The notes below the pieces were generated by a model that did not search any database, was not told the origin of the DNA, and was given only the letters and a program-made list of their open reading frames with translations. Below, in pieces: positions 9,526 through 21,249 of a stretch of DNA of 64,000 nucleotides. The DNA is from Bagarius yarrelli (Eukaryota > Chordata > Actinopteri > Siluriformes > Sisoridae): assembly GCA_005784505.1 (NCBI GenBank), contig VCAZ01000193.1:248001-312000 (forward strand), read 5' to 3'. A program made the position numbers and the translations under genes. Every line of letters starts with the position of its first letter. The first letter of the stretch is position 1.

Positions 9526-9955
9526 AAACACTACATTATATCCACTAAATGTGAAAATTGTGCAGGGTTTATTCACATCATTTTATTTTATATTTTCTAA
9601 GATACTTTTAATAATACTAGTCTAGGGGCTAAAAAAGATAATCATGAACCTGGAGACAGATAGCCAGCTAGTGCCTGTTTAACCTGGGGCATTTGCAGGG
9701 TAGCTGTACTCCTTAGCATCTGTTGGTTTATGGCACACCTTAGCCACTAAACAGCCTCACTAAAAAACGGAAGGCCTCTAAGTGGAGGCTGCACCCTAGC
9801 CTTAAGGGAACATTCTGTTTTTCGCCGACTATTCAATGTTTAACTTAGTTGCTGCCCTGGTGACCACCTACACCAGCTTCTCATACTCTGGAGACCTTGG
9901 TGGTGACTCTACATTCCCCTCAATACTCATAGCTTTTACCTCCTCCTCCGAGAAA
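9526..9955. other. Non-coding, nothing recognised
   Basis: Moderate complexity, no repeats or open frames of note. It leads into the GC-richer island that follows. Confidence 0.4.
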
Positions 9956-10420
9956 ACCTAAAGTGGGCCAACTCCTGGGGGGAAGAAAAGGCAGAACGAG
10001 GCGCACAGAGCTAGCAGTTGGGGAGCGAGATAATGTAGATCTGTTTTACAATCCTCCACTAAGTCTGCCTGGGAGCTGTAAGACATCAGCCTGCGCTGTG
10101 CCTCAGCAGAAGCTGGGCCTGGGCCTTGGGGACTCTGTACCTGCCCGTCATCATTAAATACAGCCAGGCGGTAATGGAGCAAACGCATTGGAAGACGTTC
10201 GCAATGCTCATACTGCGAGTGTGTATCGGTGCCTGAAATCAATCTAGGACATGGACAAGCACACTGCTTACGTTTCTTCCAATTTTTTTCTCTGTTGCCT
10301 TTTTTTTGCTTTCCTTTTGGCAATTTTTCTCATTTCTTTTTTTTTCCACACACGTACGTTCACATGCGCTGAAAAAAAAAGAGCTTGGTGTTTATATAGC
10401 ATTATTTCCTGCTCAATGAC
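9956..10420. other. GC-richer complex island, possible regulatory element
   Basis: The block stands out from its AT-rich surroundings and has no transposon signature. Frames on both strands (minus 9958-10323, 121 aa; plus 9963-10157, 64 aa) are open but show no domain and no convincing splice sites, so coding is not supported. The segment around 10140-10245 is of high complexity and contains a TAATGG homeodomain-type core, like many vertebrate conserved elements. Conservation is untested. Confidence 0.3.
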
Positions 10421-10424
10421 GTCA
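10417..10424. promoter_or_regulatory. Perfect CRE palindrome (TGACGTCA)
   Basis: The full 8-bp CREB/ATF palindrome is present. A TATAAAAG box lies 62 bp downstream at 10486-10493. This spacing resembles a compact promoter, but no transcript or open frame follows. Confidence 0.35.
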
Positions 10425-10485
10425 CCTAATCATGACATAATGCTTTCTGACTGGACGGCTTACACACATGCTTTAGGCCAGAGGT

Positions 10486-10493
10486 TATAAAAG
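10486..10493 (+). promoter_or_regulatory. TATA-box-like TATAAAAG
   Basis: A consensus TATA box precedes GC-rich AAAGCGCGTCGATGCAGCTC where initiation would be expected. Such 8-mers are frequent in AT-rich DNA; its only support is the CRE upstream. Confidence 0.25.
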
Positions 10494-10519
10494 TGCATTT
10501 CCCAAAGCGCGTCGATGCA

Positions 10520-10605
10520 GCTCAGGTTCCTAAAGGGAAACCAGAGCTCAGGATCAAACCAAGATTTCTGAAGCTGTGGCATCAATACCACCAGCTGCAC
10601 CACAA
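10520..10605 (-). repeat. Possible inverted tRNA-like SINE head
   Basis: GCTCAGGATCAAACCAAGAT, CTGAAGCTGTGGCATC and CCAGCTGCACCAC resemble the reversed B-box/A-box start of fish V-SINEs. The rest of an element was not found. Confidence 0.35.
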
Positions 10606-11425
10606 AAAAATCTTTATCACACTCTCATGAATAAACAATGCTACAAATACACTAGATAAGAAAAAAAATAAAGGATGTGTGGTCATTCTGCCACAAGAGC
10701 ATTATTGGGATCATGAGGTACTGATGTCGGGTAAGAAAGTAGTTCCTATTTCAGCTTATCCTAATGGAATTCGATAGTGTTACGGTAGACCTACGAACAG
10801 GACACGCTAGTTCTTTCACATACCAGAAATATCAGATTTTCATATTCTATTTGTTCCTCTTAAGAGAAATTGTAACATTACGTCATTCAAAGTGAGTTTA
10901 TACAATTGTTTGCTTTTAACGTTAAGGCGTCATTTTGGTGGAGAGCCACACATGGTTTAATTATCAGCTATCTGTATGTGTTTAGCTTTAAAAAAAAGGT
11001 ACTAATTATTTATTATATTATATATCGAACACATGCTGGATAAATAAATGAGTTGTGATTGTATAGACAAAACGGTATTACAAGGAGTGCATAAAAATAA
11101 ATGCATGATTTGCCCTTAAAAGCGCTGCAGTAGATGGTAATTGTAACTCCACCCGGTCATGGATTATTTTCTTATAACTGCACGGCTTGTTGTGTTACTC
11201 CTTACTAATATGCGGATTATGCCATGAGGATGAGAGTGGTAATAGACTACTGTTCAGGTTCAGGCCAGGAATGATCTTATTAGATGTGCTGAAGAGGTTT
11301 GTCTCCCCTCTGTCCTTTAATTTTACAGCCTACACCCTCTTCCATATATGAACCAGTTACAATCAACCTTCATATGACGGGCAGTTAAAAATGGTCACAA
11401 AGAGCCAAATGCTGCCATCTGTGAA
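10606..11425. other. Non-coding, nothing recognised
   Basis: Mixed-complexity AT-rich DNA without repeats I can name and without long frames. Confidence 0.45.
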
Positions 11426-11433
11426 CTGCAATT

Positions 11434-11504
11434 TCTTTCTCTCTCTCTTTCTCTCTCTCTCCTTGCGTTAAACCCCCACCACACACACACACACACACTG
11501 CTTT
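11434..11504 (+). repeat. (CT)n then (CA)n microsatellites
   Basis: A TTTCTCTCTCTC run is followed after about 20 bp by a CA run of roughly a dozen units. Confidence 0.9.
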
Positions 11505-11799
11505 CTTGTGTGTGTTAAGCTCAGTATGACATCACCTCATGTACACAGGGTAACAAAGCACGCCCATTTTCCCTGCAGTATCTTTTACTGTCTGCTGGAG
11601 AGTTTACACTGCAGTGTTATCTGCTTTAGATCTGCTAAAGGATTTCTCAGATGTCTGTTATGATAATACAGTTCCGGTCACTACTTAGTGACATCACTTC
11701 CAACTCACAAGGATGATCTCAGCCGGGCGTCCTAATGGCAAGCTTTTAGAGTGGTGGAGGATTGAAAAATTGCTTTGGTATAATTAATATTCAATATAT
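11505..11799. other. Non-coding, nothing recognised
   Basis: Complex sequence between a microsatellite and a MITE, without open frames or repeats. Confidence 0.4.
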
Positions 11800-12357
11800 T
11801 ATGTGGACAAAATGATGGGTATACCTAACCATCACATCCATGTGTGTTTTGAGCATCAAATCTATTCCAGATCTAGTCGGACTCATAGCCTTTAAACATC
11901 TGAAAAGAATTTCCACTACATTTTGGAGTGTTACTAGTGAAATCAGACACTTATGTTGAGGTGAGGAGGTCTGGGCTGCAGTCAGTGTTCCAGTTCATCC
12001 CAAAGGTGTTCATTGGGGTTGAGGCCAGAACCTTAACCCTAAACCCTAACCCCAAACCTAACCCTGAAGTCTAACCCTAAATCCTAAACTCTCACCCTAA
12101 CCCCAAACCTAAAACTACACTCTAACCCTAAACCCAAACTCCAAACCGAACCCTAAACCCTAACCCTGACCTTAAACCTAAACATAAACCCTAAACTCTA
12201 CCCCTAACCCTATACACAGGGGCTTCTTGCACAGGAGCATTATCATTATTCTTAAATTCTTAAAGAGACATCTTTAACAGCTGTGTGACAGCAGTTTGGG
12301 AAAGACAACTTTGATGTGGGTGTGCTGGTAAGTTGTCCACAAATTTTTGGCTTCATA
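11800..12357 (+). mobile_element. MITE family T, interrupted by telomere-like repeats
   Basis: The left end (TATGTGGACAAAATGATGGG) and right end (AAGTTGTCCACAAATTTTTG) are the inverted ends of the window's commonest MITE. Internal landmarks are present: AGGTGAGGAGGTCTGGGCTG, AGTTCATCCCAAAGGTGTTC and CAGGAGCATTATCATT. The middle is replaced by CCCTAA-like repeats (12032-12212). No transposase is encoded. Confidence 0.8.
12032..12212 (+). repeat. Interstitial telomere-like (CCCTAA)n variants
   Basis: About 180 bp made of CCCTAA, CCCTAAA and CCCCAAACCTAA-type units, the C-rich telomere strand on plus. The units are degenerate, with GACCTTAAACC-type variants. The array sits between GAGGCCAG and CACAGGGGC of the MITE, replacing its internal segment. 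Confidence 0.85.
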
Positions 12358-13314
12358 AGAGGTTTAGGTTAATTACAAGTCATTCATTTGTTTACTCATA
12401 CAGAGTTCTAATTAATTGGATACTGCAATATTTATTTTACAAAACTGTTTACTGTCTGTCTGTTCTGCGGTAAATCTAAAAATACAGTGAATATCAACAA
12501 ATCGCATGAATGAGCATTTCCGTCACAAGCGAGGGTCAGAAGTTCAGCACATTTTAAAAACAATTCTCCCTGCACTTTTAAAAATACAATAGCACCACTG
12601 AGAGTTGCAGGATGCTCATTCAGCATCATAAATCCTACAGGCTGTCACTTGAACACAGATCTGTTCCTTTGTCAGCGAGTGGCTGGCATTCAGCCATGGG
12701 GCCTTTGGCTGTTTCTTAAAAAGTGTCACAGATGTAGTTTCTCTCTCTCTCAGTCTGGAGATAAGATGAAATAGTGAAAGAGAAAATGTGTGAAAAAAAT
12801 AGGAATGGCAGTCTTCATGGCAACTGAATCTCGATGATTCTGCCTGTCTGAACCGTGAGCCAAGAGAGAAAGTGGGATCCACAAGCTGCTGTGCATGTGT
12901 GTTAATGTGTGTGAGAGAGATAGGACAGAGATTGCACCACCATATTAAGTGTTAAGTGTGAGTTAATTATTGTGCGACATGCTGGTTCATGTATGTTGGT
13001 CTAACTGTAATGTAAATTAAGGACTGAATTAAACAGTCAGGCTTTTTTGTAACAAATTATAATAAATCATACAGCTGAAGTCTCTATGTGGATCCAAAGA
13101 CTTTTCTAGGAATACTGCATGTAGATACAGAAATAGGGCATTGAAGGGACACCTGTTCATTGCTGCACTGTAGTATTAAAACTCTGAGCCGAAATCGAAC
13201 CCTGGTCACCCGGAGCACATCAGTGCCATATGTATGTGCCATTATTACTATGATGCTACTGCTTTTTAGTCTAGTTTAGGCTATATAGGTGACACGGGAA
13301 CCTAAAGAAGGCCT
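12358..13314. other. Complex non-coding stretch with a candidate regulatory island
   Basis: 12430-12900 is low in repeats and of mixed composition, with two chance-like minus-strand frames (12432-12629, 12616-12882) that end without recognisable domains. 13178-13260 might hold a reversed SINE head (AATCGAACCCTGGTCACC) but is too short to call. Confidence 0.35.
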
Positions 13315-13475
13315 AGTGGGGAAGTGGTGGCTCATGGTTAAGGTGTTGGATTACCAAGCCTCCACTGTTGGGCCCCCCCGAGCAAGGCCCTTAACCCCCA
13401 ATTGCTCAGTTGTATAACAAGGAATATTGTAAGTCGCTCTGGATAAGGGCGTCTGCCAAATGCTGTAAATGTAGA
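13315..13475 (+). repeat. SINE-A, well preserved with internal deletion
   Basis: GGAAGTGGTGGCTCATGGTT head, CTCCACTGTTGGGCCC, GAGCAAGGCCCTTAACCCCC, AATTGCTCAGTTGTATAA, GTAAGTCGCTCTGGATAAGG and GCGTCTGCCAAATGCTGTAA. The B-box segment is shortened. The 3' half is close to the consensus, suggesting a relatively young copy. Confidence 0.9.
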
Positions 13476-13527
13476 TGTTGTTGGGGTGCAAATCAATCAC
13501 ATTGACCTGTCATCTGACCTGTAACAA

Positions 13528-13650
13528 TTTTTTGGACTGCAGGAAACTGATGAAACCAGAGAAAACCCTCAAACTACAGATCATGCAAAGTCTGCACACA
13601 CAAGGCAGAGACGCAACTCAAACCCCCAACCAGAAGGTGTAAAGCAAAAG
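13528..13650 (-). repeat. V-SINE-like fragment, inverted
   Basis: TTTTTGGACTGCAGGAAACT, CCAGAGAAAACCC, ATCATGCAAAGTCTGCACAC and AAGGCAGAGACGCAACTC match the middle of the element at 6527-6880 on the same strand. Confidence 0.65.
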
Positions 13651-14914
13651 ATTTTTTTTCATTATTAATATTGATAAATTCCTGTGGTGTACGTAGATAA
13701 AATTACATGTAATAACTCATAGATGATGAAGAACACTGAGAAATAGCTACTGTCTCTTTCTAAAGCAATACATAAAACAGACAAGCCGACCGCAGTCTCC
13801 AGTAGAGGGCTGGGCACTGAGAATTATTGTAATTGATGGTTTTACGCGTAAGGTAGTGTGTCCGTACTTATTTATCATGCTAACATTACATTATATTCTA
13901 CAATGCTGTGTGCTATTTTAGCACACAAAACAAACCTTATATTGAAGGCGGTTGGCCCAAATGACAGGTTTTGGAATGTTTTATTTTATGACAAAATAGT
14001 GTGGATAAGTGTTAAAATTATTGTCAGTGTAGCCCCACCCACCAATCCAAATTGTAAACAAACACAGTGTTTGCATAACCTTTCATCAGAGCCCAACATT
14101 AGGAAACAGTAGATTAGCTTTATTTTTAAAACAACAGCATCGTACATTCTCTCGTGGTTTCCACATGTAGTTGATAAATAGTAGTTGATAAATGTAACCT
14201 ATGTTACATTTTGGTCAGTTACCTGGATGCATGGGCATATTATGCATATTATGCTATTGAACATTAGATTGTTTGGTTTTATAGTTAGCTCTTCACAAAA
14301 CTTACAGAGTCTGTTCGTAGCCCTGAGGTAATGGCTCAGGTAGTAATGGCAACTATGTCCGGTTGAGTTGTTTGACCACTGAAATAATTTTAGATACATT
14401 ATTTTAAGGTCATAGTGTTGCTTTGAGGAAGTTCCAGACGACGTCAGCGTCATTTGTTCACTGCATTTTACAGCTTATTCATTTTTAAATAAGACACAAT
14501 TCAAAGCTGGATCTGAATGACCGAAATTAAAATAGAACGCTGTGCCGAGTCTGACGACTATATTGGATCCAACTATAAAGTCGCACCACACAAGCATATC
14601 TGTTTTTATAAATGTTATGTGATCGCCAAATTTTTAGCCAATCATAACCAGTAACTTCCAAGATAACAATCCACTACGCCTACTCAAACAGAGCGTTCTG
14701 ATGAGGGGGTCAAAAAAGGACAGATAATAGCCTGTTCATTCTAAATTATGATGTCATTTGATGTAAAATCTTGATGACATTAAAAGCGCACTATAGAGAA
14801 CAGTACAAAATAAAAATCGATGTAGTTCATGACTTATTTAAAGTTATTTCCTAACCTGTGACTCTCACATGCGCTAGATTTCACATTTAACATTAACTCT
14901 TCCCATTTCCACTT
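13651..14914. other. AT-rich non-coding stretch
   Basis: No repeat family recognised. Frames at 13858-14112 (plus) and 14199-14453 (minus) have no known domain. Confidence 0.4.
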
Positions 14915-15062
14915 AAACTCTAGTGGTTAAGATGTTGGACTGGTGAAAAAAAAAGTCATGGGTTCAATCCCCAGCACCAACAATTTGCATCTGCTGGGCC
15001 CATAAGCAAGACCCTTAACCCTAAATGTACGTTTCTCTGATTAAGGGTGCCAGAAATGTGAA
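14915..15062 (+). repeat. SINE-A, diverged
   Basis: AGTGGTTAAGATGTTGGACT, an A-rich insertion, ATGGGTTCAATCCCCAGCAC (good B box), CTGCTGGGCCCATAAGC, AAGACCCTTAACCCTAAATG and GGTGCCAGAAATGTG. The part encoding TTGTATAAATGA is deleted. Confidence 0.8.
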
Positions 15063-16532
15063 GCTTTAACTGACTCAGCAATGACAAACAAAGGAGTTTA
15101 TAATTTCTTGGATGTAATAAGTTACTAAAACACACTCTTTAACATAGAGCTATGTTTTTACTGTCTAAATGTGTGGTTTACGCTAGGTGTCATGTTTTTT
15201 ATTGGTCTGATTTAAGCTTTTTAATTGGGCCTATGTTGTACTTTAAAAACCAAAGCATCCTTATAGTTAATCAGAGCCATGAAGTTCTATTCTTGTTTTA
15301 TGTACATTTAACTCATCAGCATTCGAAACCACACATTACCAACAGCTGCTGCAATCAAAGCTCTATTACAGCCTGTAATAAAACTCGAAAATGTCAAATG
15401 AAGTGGTATATTATACAACTTTACTTATTCCAAAAGGTCAGTGGGTTTTTTTATTCATGGAAATATAATGTCTATTAATGATAAAGGGGGCAGCATATAG
15501 CTATAGTATAGAGAGAACTTGACCGTCCCAATTTTATGCGCAATGTTGCACCTCCTGCGAATGGAATTGCGATGCTTTTGTCAGCATCTTTGTTTATCTA
15601 ACAAAAATAAGTTCTAAAACGCCCAGGACAGAGTTGCACAATTGCAAGCCACTGTTCTGTTCTGCTGTCATTGCTATTTTGTCTGATTGATCTCCTTTAT
15701 TCTAACAGTTTAATCCTGATGTGGGTGGTCACTTCCAAAATAACACTGTCTCCTTGCACAGTACATGGTGACTCAACAAACTGTTTGATGAGTATGTGGA
15801 TTACATAAATCCTCTCCACGTCATAGTCTTGACAGCCACTAGAGCTACAAAAGATTTTCGAGGGATAAGGTCTTTCATAAGGTTTATATGAAACATCTAA
15901 ACATCACCAGAGTGCAGATCTTCTGAAAGAATGGAGTTCACTGCTCCAGTACAATCCTAAAGACTGAGCCTAAGAGGCCGAAAGCTTAATTTACTCACAA
16001 GTAATTTTTCTTTAATTACACAATTGTCTTTATGCAGTAATCTGTTTAACTGGTTATGGGGCAGTAGAAAAATGCCGAAAAATAATGCAGATAGAAAATT
16101 CAAAGCTTTAATAATTGTTCAGATCAGATCTCAGAATGGGGAATTGGGATTATTTCTGTTGCTGTGGTTGTAGGAATGATAGGGGTACCAGACCAGCCTT
16201 AACCTCCAAAGCTGGGATATATGATTAAAGTTTAGATGTTAAAGAATTTTTCTGTGCAGTAATGTGTATGGCATATTTCTCAGAGTTCTCAGTCCAATTG
16301 CAGTACAACTGTATTGCATTTAAAAGTTACTATTATAACCTATAAGGGAACCACTACTTTAGTCTAAAGTAAACCACTAGTACACTGATTTGTTGTATAC
16401 ACATTATAGAAAGAAACTTAGGAAATTATACTTCATTTACTTCAATACTACGATTAGCTTTACTTAATAAAATGATTAAAATTCGAGCAGCTTTTTGGGT
16501 TTATTACACCACTCTGTCAGCTCTCAATAACG
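15063..16532. other. AT-rich non-coding stretch
   Basis: One 108-codon frame (15152-15478) has no known domain. No tandem repeats. Nothing else recognised. Confidence 0.4.
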
Positions 16533-16616
16533 TCTGTGTGTCAAAATCCTACAAGATCAACAATTATAGAAATACTTAAACCGGCCCATCTGTCACTAAC
16601 AGTTGTGCTGTCCCAC
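16533..16616 (+). mobile_element. Internal fragment of MITE family U
   Basis: AATCCTACAAGATCAACAAT, AGAAATACTTAAACCGGCCC and ATCTGTCACTAACAGTTGTG correspond in order to a common fish DNA element whose consensus runs like CCCAGGAGATCAGCAGTTTC and GGCACCAACAACCATGCCAC. Both ends are missing. Confidence 0.4.
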
Positions 16617-18340
16617 CCCCCACTAAAGTTAATAGTTTTTTATGGGTTTGTCTATTATGTATGTTACTTGGTCTTGCTTTTAATTAATCACAATATAAAT
16701 TTATAGTTTTTGGTTTATGGTAATTTCTTCCTCCTCACCATCATGTTATGTTATGTGTTTGTTGATTATGTCTGTTATGAGTGTTGTGAGGGTTCCACAA
16801 AACTTTGCACATAATTTACAACTTAGCTACAAATTTCGTCTAGCTAGTTATTTCATGATAACAACACCACATCAGTGCTTTTACTACCCTATTTGATAAA
16901 AAATATATATGTTTGTATTTTTAAGTATACAAAAAAGGCCAAAATTCATATACATCTGCTAAAATATATTTCAAAATATACTTAGATAATAGTATATTAT
17001 ACAAAATATATTTAACAAAAATTTAAATAATTTTGTACTTGTACATCAAGCAAGTATGACTTCCGCTCGCTGTTTACTCATTAAAAAAAAGTGATTGGGT
17101 CTGTAAGGTTGTTAATGTTTTTTCTTAACCCTGAAATATACTTTAAAGTTTGATTTTATATTTATATCTGGTTAAAAAAAAATTAAATATATTTTATTGA
17201 ACATCACAGATTTAACATATATTTAACATAAATTTAAAATACGACATATATATATAAAATATAACAGTCTTGCCAACTAAGATCACTTTTGCATATACCC
17301 TTATATGTTAACTGACATTGCGCTTATACAAAAACATATAACATAACGAAAATCAATATCTTACTCTCACACAAATCCATATATTTTCCATCTGAGTGGG
17401 CCTTGCTCTAAAACATATGTCTATGCTGATTGTGTTTGTTTAAAAAGTCAGAGGCTAAGAAGCAGAACAGACCCTGAGAAAGAAGAACAACAACCATTGC
17501 TGCTTTTCATCAACAGCCAAGTGATGCAACTGTTCAATCCTGCTGGATCTGAGCTCAAGCTCAACTAACCCAGTAAAACAATATTCAAAACATTAAATCA
17601 ACACAACGGTGCAATAATTCAAGGGAACAGCTTTATAAGGGTTCTCCTGTTAACAAAGCATCATAGTGTTATACCAAGCGAGTGGTTGCTAGGTCCATCA
17701 CAGGCATGCACTCAATCTTAATTGATCATATGTTTAAATTGGTTGCAGCTGAGACAGCTGTAATTAATTACACTGTGTTGTTTATCTCTAGGTTAATTTC
17801 TGTCCTGGCCATAATTGGATGACAAATTTAAAGTATGTAAAGATATGGCTGTGACTGATCACACTATGCTGGGTTATTGTGAAAGAACAGTGTCAGGAAC
17901 ATGTCTGATATATACTTGGAAACGGATGATTTCACTTCAATCTCAGAAACGACTAAAATTTATACTTAGCTACAATAACTTGAACTAACCATAATGACCT
18001 TGAGTGGTGGAAATCCTTCACCAAGCCCCGCTGGAGGTATTTGAAGCAAGGACTGCTTAGTCTTATAAGAAGGAATGTAGAAATCAAAGCTTACACTCAT
18101 GTGAACCTGTGCAAGTTAGAATCCCACTCCAATGCCCTCACTGATTTCTGATGAGGTCAGGGTCAAAGGTTGACTCGTCCATCTCTCACTAGGGGACTGA
18201 AGTCTATTTGTTTGCACTAAAAGGCTGTGCATTTATAAAGAGCTAATTTACCACCAGAGCCACAATGCCACAAGATTTAGCAACATTTTTTTACTCAAAT
18301 TTTAAGCAAAGGTAATTCCATGTGTAACAAATGTGTTACT
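16617..18340. other. Very AT-rich non-coding stretch
   Basis: 16880-17420 is dominated by TATATTT-like words and A/T runs and may be a decayed transposon. 17420-18300 is more complex. No coding signal. Confidence 0.4.
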
Positions 18341-18835
18341 ATAGTAAACATTCTTTTTGTTGACCTTAGCTCTGCTTTTAATATAACTCAAAAGCACCTG
18401 CTGATCCAAAAGCTACATCCGCTCAAATTCCCTGTCCACCTGATCCACATTACTTATAATTTCTTGAGTTAAAGACCTCAAAACGTATCAGCATCGCTAC
18501 ATCATCAGTAATTACAACCAATACTGGGGAACCGCAAGGGTGTGTGCTTAGCTCATTTTGTTTACACCCTTTATCCAAATGATTACATCAGTCCATCATC
18601 TACAACCATATATTTTAAATACTCAGATGACACAGCCATCCTCACTTTGCCCTGTACCGGATTATTATAACACCACTACACACTTCACTCAGTGGTGTGA
18701 AGTTAATTATCACCATCCTAATGTCACCAAAACAAAATAATTAGTAATCAGTTCACCCTCACCTCAGCATTCTATCCTCATTAACAAGCAGGTGGAAGAA
18801 ATAAGTTTGATTATTTTAAATATTTTGTGGTAACA
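18341..18835 (+). pseudogene. Broken LINE reverse-transcriptase domain (CR1/Rex/jockey type)
   Basis: From 18359 a frame reads VDLSSAFNITQKHLL, the usual start of the RT palm. The aspartate motif appears at 18614-18631 as FKYSDD, so the YxDD catalytic box is still readable, followed by TAI. After that the frame shifts; the following piece (a segment ending VNYHHPNVTKTK at 18738) matches the usual next block but in another frame, and a QVEEIS-like block follows near 18789. Stops interrupt the first part. The element is a dead 5'-truncated copy. The related non-LTR clades share these motifs, so the exact clade is open. Confidence 0.7.
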
Positions 18836-20552
18836 CTGGCCAATCAACTCGTCTTTGATCAGAAAACCGGTGACTTTTAAAAAAGAAGCCTGTAAAAGCT
18901 AAAATATGTTGGTACTTTTACACCAACTTTAATTATTGCTCCAGTCCCTATCCATCTCCTCTGGTCGCCAGGTTTTTTTTTTTTACCATAATATTATTTT
19001 TCACATTTATTGGAATCGTTTCTTTAGCTTTTTAAAGTGGAATGTTTTGCAATTCATGAGTTGTTATTACTGCCAATCCTTTAATAACCGATTGTCGAGT
19101 CTAATTTCCATAAGTGTTTAAGGGGTTAAAGAGAGGATTTCGTGCTAAACACTTCTTAACGGAGCCTGCTTTGGTGTGTGGGTGAGCTCATAATTTGTCC
19201 AACTTTTGGTCTTACAGTATATACTGTGTGGTCTAGAACGCTTTCCAAATAAAGTAGTCCAAATGAATTAAAGGTGGATTCTACTGTCTCCGCAAACAGA
19301 AGTCTTAAATTAAAACGTACTAGAAAAAAAGGCTTCTTGGTGAGCACACTTTTTTTTCTCTGTTTTTCTTTTTTCTCAGCTGATTGTGTCGGTTTCCAAA
19401 TCGTGACCTCTTCAAATTGCCTAAGCTCAAACCTGTTAAGTTACAGCTTTTTCAGTCTTCACTTTGCCTCTTTTTTCTTGGCCCCTGATTTATCAGACAA
19501 GTCACTGTGGCCATTCATCTTGGCATGCCTAAAAAAGTACGATAGACAAGACATTTAAAGGCTACATTACTCTTCAGGAAGCTAGAGAGTGGCGGCTGAA
19601 TAAGGAAGACTGGCAGAAAAGAGTATTGTTTCCTGAAGTCACTGTAGGGCAAAGAAGATCTGACGGAATGGGATCTTGCCTGTGATAATTGCTCTGTCAC
19701 CTTAGAACACCTTGTGTGCTAAAAAGACTGGAAGAACACAAACGCAGAAATAATTACTGTATTTTTATTTTTTTATTTTGTCTCTTTATCAGTCGATATG
19801 TCTTTCTTGCCCATTGGGAATGATGGCTTTGAGATCAATTCTTTAGCCTTTCTAAATCTCTACATCTCTCTTTTTCCTATCCTTTCTCCTCCAGTCAGGT
19901 TAATTTGTGTGCACTTGCACTTCTGAGACTAAATCAATCCCCGTCAGGTCAGTCACGGTCATTTCCAAGCAGTAAGTTTTCAGAAGAAAAATATAAATAG
20001 ATTACCATCACATGCTGTCGTGTATTTTACATGAGAGATGTTGTCTATGACTCCAAATATGATTAATAAAATTTAAAGCTCATTTCAGAGGGCATTTCAT
20101 AAATCGTGTCCTACCACCTACCTGTAAAATGTGTGCTGAATGCATTCATGGATTTTGCTGTGTACATAAATCAATAGGTCTTCTCTACTGGGGGCCACAT
20201 AAATAACCCAGAACAGTGCCTGGGCTTGTTAAGGCAGGAATTGATGGTGACACCAGCAGATCGATGGCATCGATGTGCTAGGGGAAAAAAATCATTTCCA
20301 CTATCTGAAGATACAGTATTTGATCACCGTATGGTAGTGATTATTGTGTTATTCTAATTATTGCAGTGTGGTTTGGTTATTAGTAACACTGTGTGAAATC
20401 TCATATTGTGTGTTTGCCAGACATTTGATTTTTTTGCATTCACGGTTCGAGGATGTTTGAGAAAAAGTGTATTTCGTTTGAGTTTATATTATGCATGACA
20501 GCATACACAGTGAGTCACAATATTTAATATCTACAACCAGCATTTTAATGAT
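18836..20552. other. Non-coding; LINE remnants then complex sequence
   Basis: 18836-18960 may continue the LINE. 19156-19700 has overlapping chance-like frames on both strands. 20090-20290 is a complex block without repeats (for example TGGGGGCCACATAAATAACC) that could be a regulatory element. Confidence 0.35.
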
Positions 20553-20615
20553 AGATGAATAGATGGATAGATGGATGGATGGATGGATGGATGGATGGAT
20601 GGATGGATAGATGGG
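20553..20615 (+). repeat. (GATG/GATA)n microsatellite
   Basis: About ten ATGG units flanked by ATAG variants. Confidence 0.95.
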
Positions 20616-20674
20616 AAGAAAGGATAAATGAATAGGTTTAGTTGTGATGTTCAGTAAATACCAGCAATTGGGTG

Positions 20675-20830
20675 GAAGCGGTAGTGCCGTGGTAAAGATG
20701 TTGTACCGCGAACTGAAAAACTGTGTGCTCGATTTCCTGCTAGGCCCCCAATTGCTCAATTGTATAAATGAGATAAATGTAAATTTCTCTGGGAAAAGGG
20801 AGGCTGCAGACTCAGAAATGGCAGAAATGT
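20675..20830 (+). repeat. SINE-A, diverged
   Basis: GTGGAAGCGGTAGTGCCGTG head, then CTGTGTGCTCGATTTCCTGC, CCCCCAATTGCTCAATTGTA, TAAATGAGATAAATGTAAAT and TTCTCTGGGAAAAGGG. The GCCACTGCTGGGCC block is deleted. A short frame here (20644-20928) is repeat sequence. Confidence 0.75.
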
Positions 20831-21249
20831 ACCATCACTTTGTACTATCACTAGTATTATCTTCTTTTTCAATCTTTTTGTATAAATGTTTGCTATATCA
20901 GAGCAGAGAAAGTAGATTTTGTGGATAATTTTCAATAGTTTGGGGAGGTTTTTATTATATCTTTTCAGACGTCCAAGAATGAGTTCAACTACAGCACAGA
21001 CCAGGTCTTGGTAATAAGCTTGTTGCTCTGTCTCTAAATATATACTGTACACAAGTGGAGTGTTAAAAAGCTCAATAATGTTGGGTGAAAGTTTAGTGGA
21101 TTTCTAATGGGTAGGAGGAATAGGATCTGCACAGTTCTGCTTGAGACGCTGCTGTTTTGTGGCTTAATCAGTTATGACTCTGCTCAGGAAGCTGCCCAGG
21201 TGCATAAACAGCTTAGTCAATAAACATCGATTTGATCAACCACAAGCAT
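20831..21249. other. Non-coding, nothing recognised
   Basis: AT-rich with a chance-like minus-strand frame (20756-21052). Confidence 0.4.

Noticed and set aside
9958..10323. 121-aa minus-strand frame as a gene
   Set aside because: No known domain, no splice or promoter context, and the opposite strand is also open; base composition explains it.
13178..13260. Reversed SINE head
   Set aside because: Only one short word (AATCGAACCCTGGTCACC) fits; too little to call.
16880..17420. Transposon with TATATTT-type inverted ends
   Set aside because: Extreme AT content makes inverted words unavoidable; no consistent ends were found.
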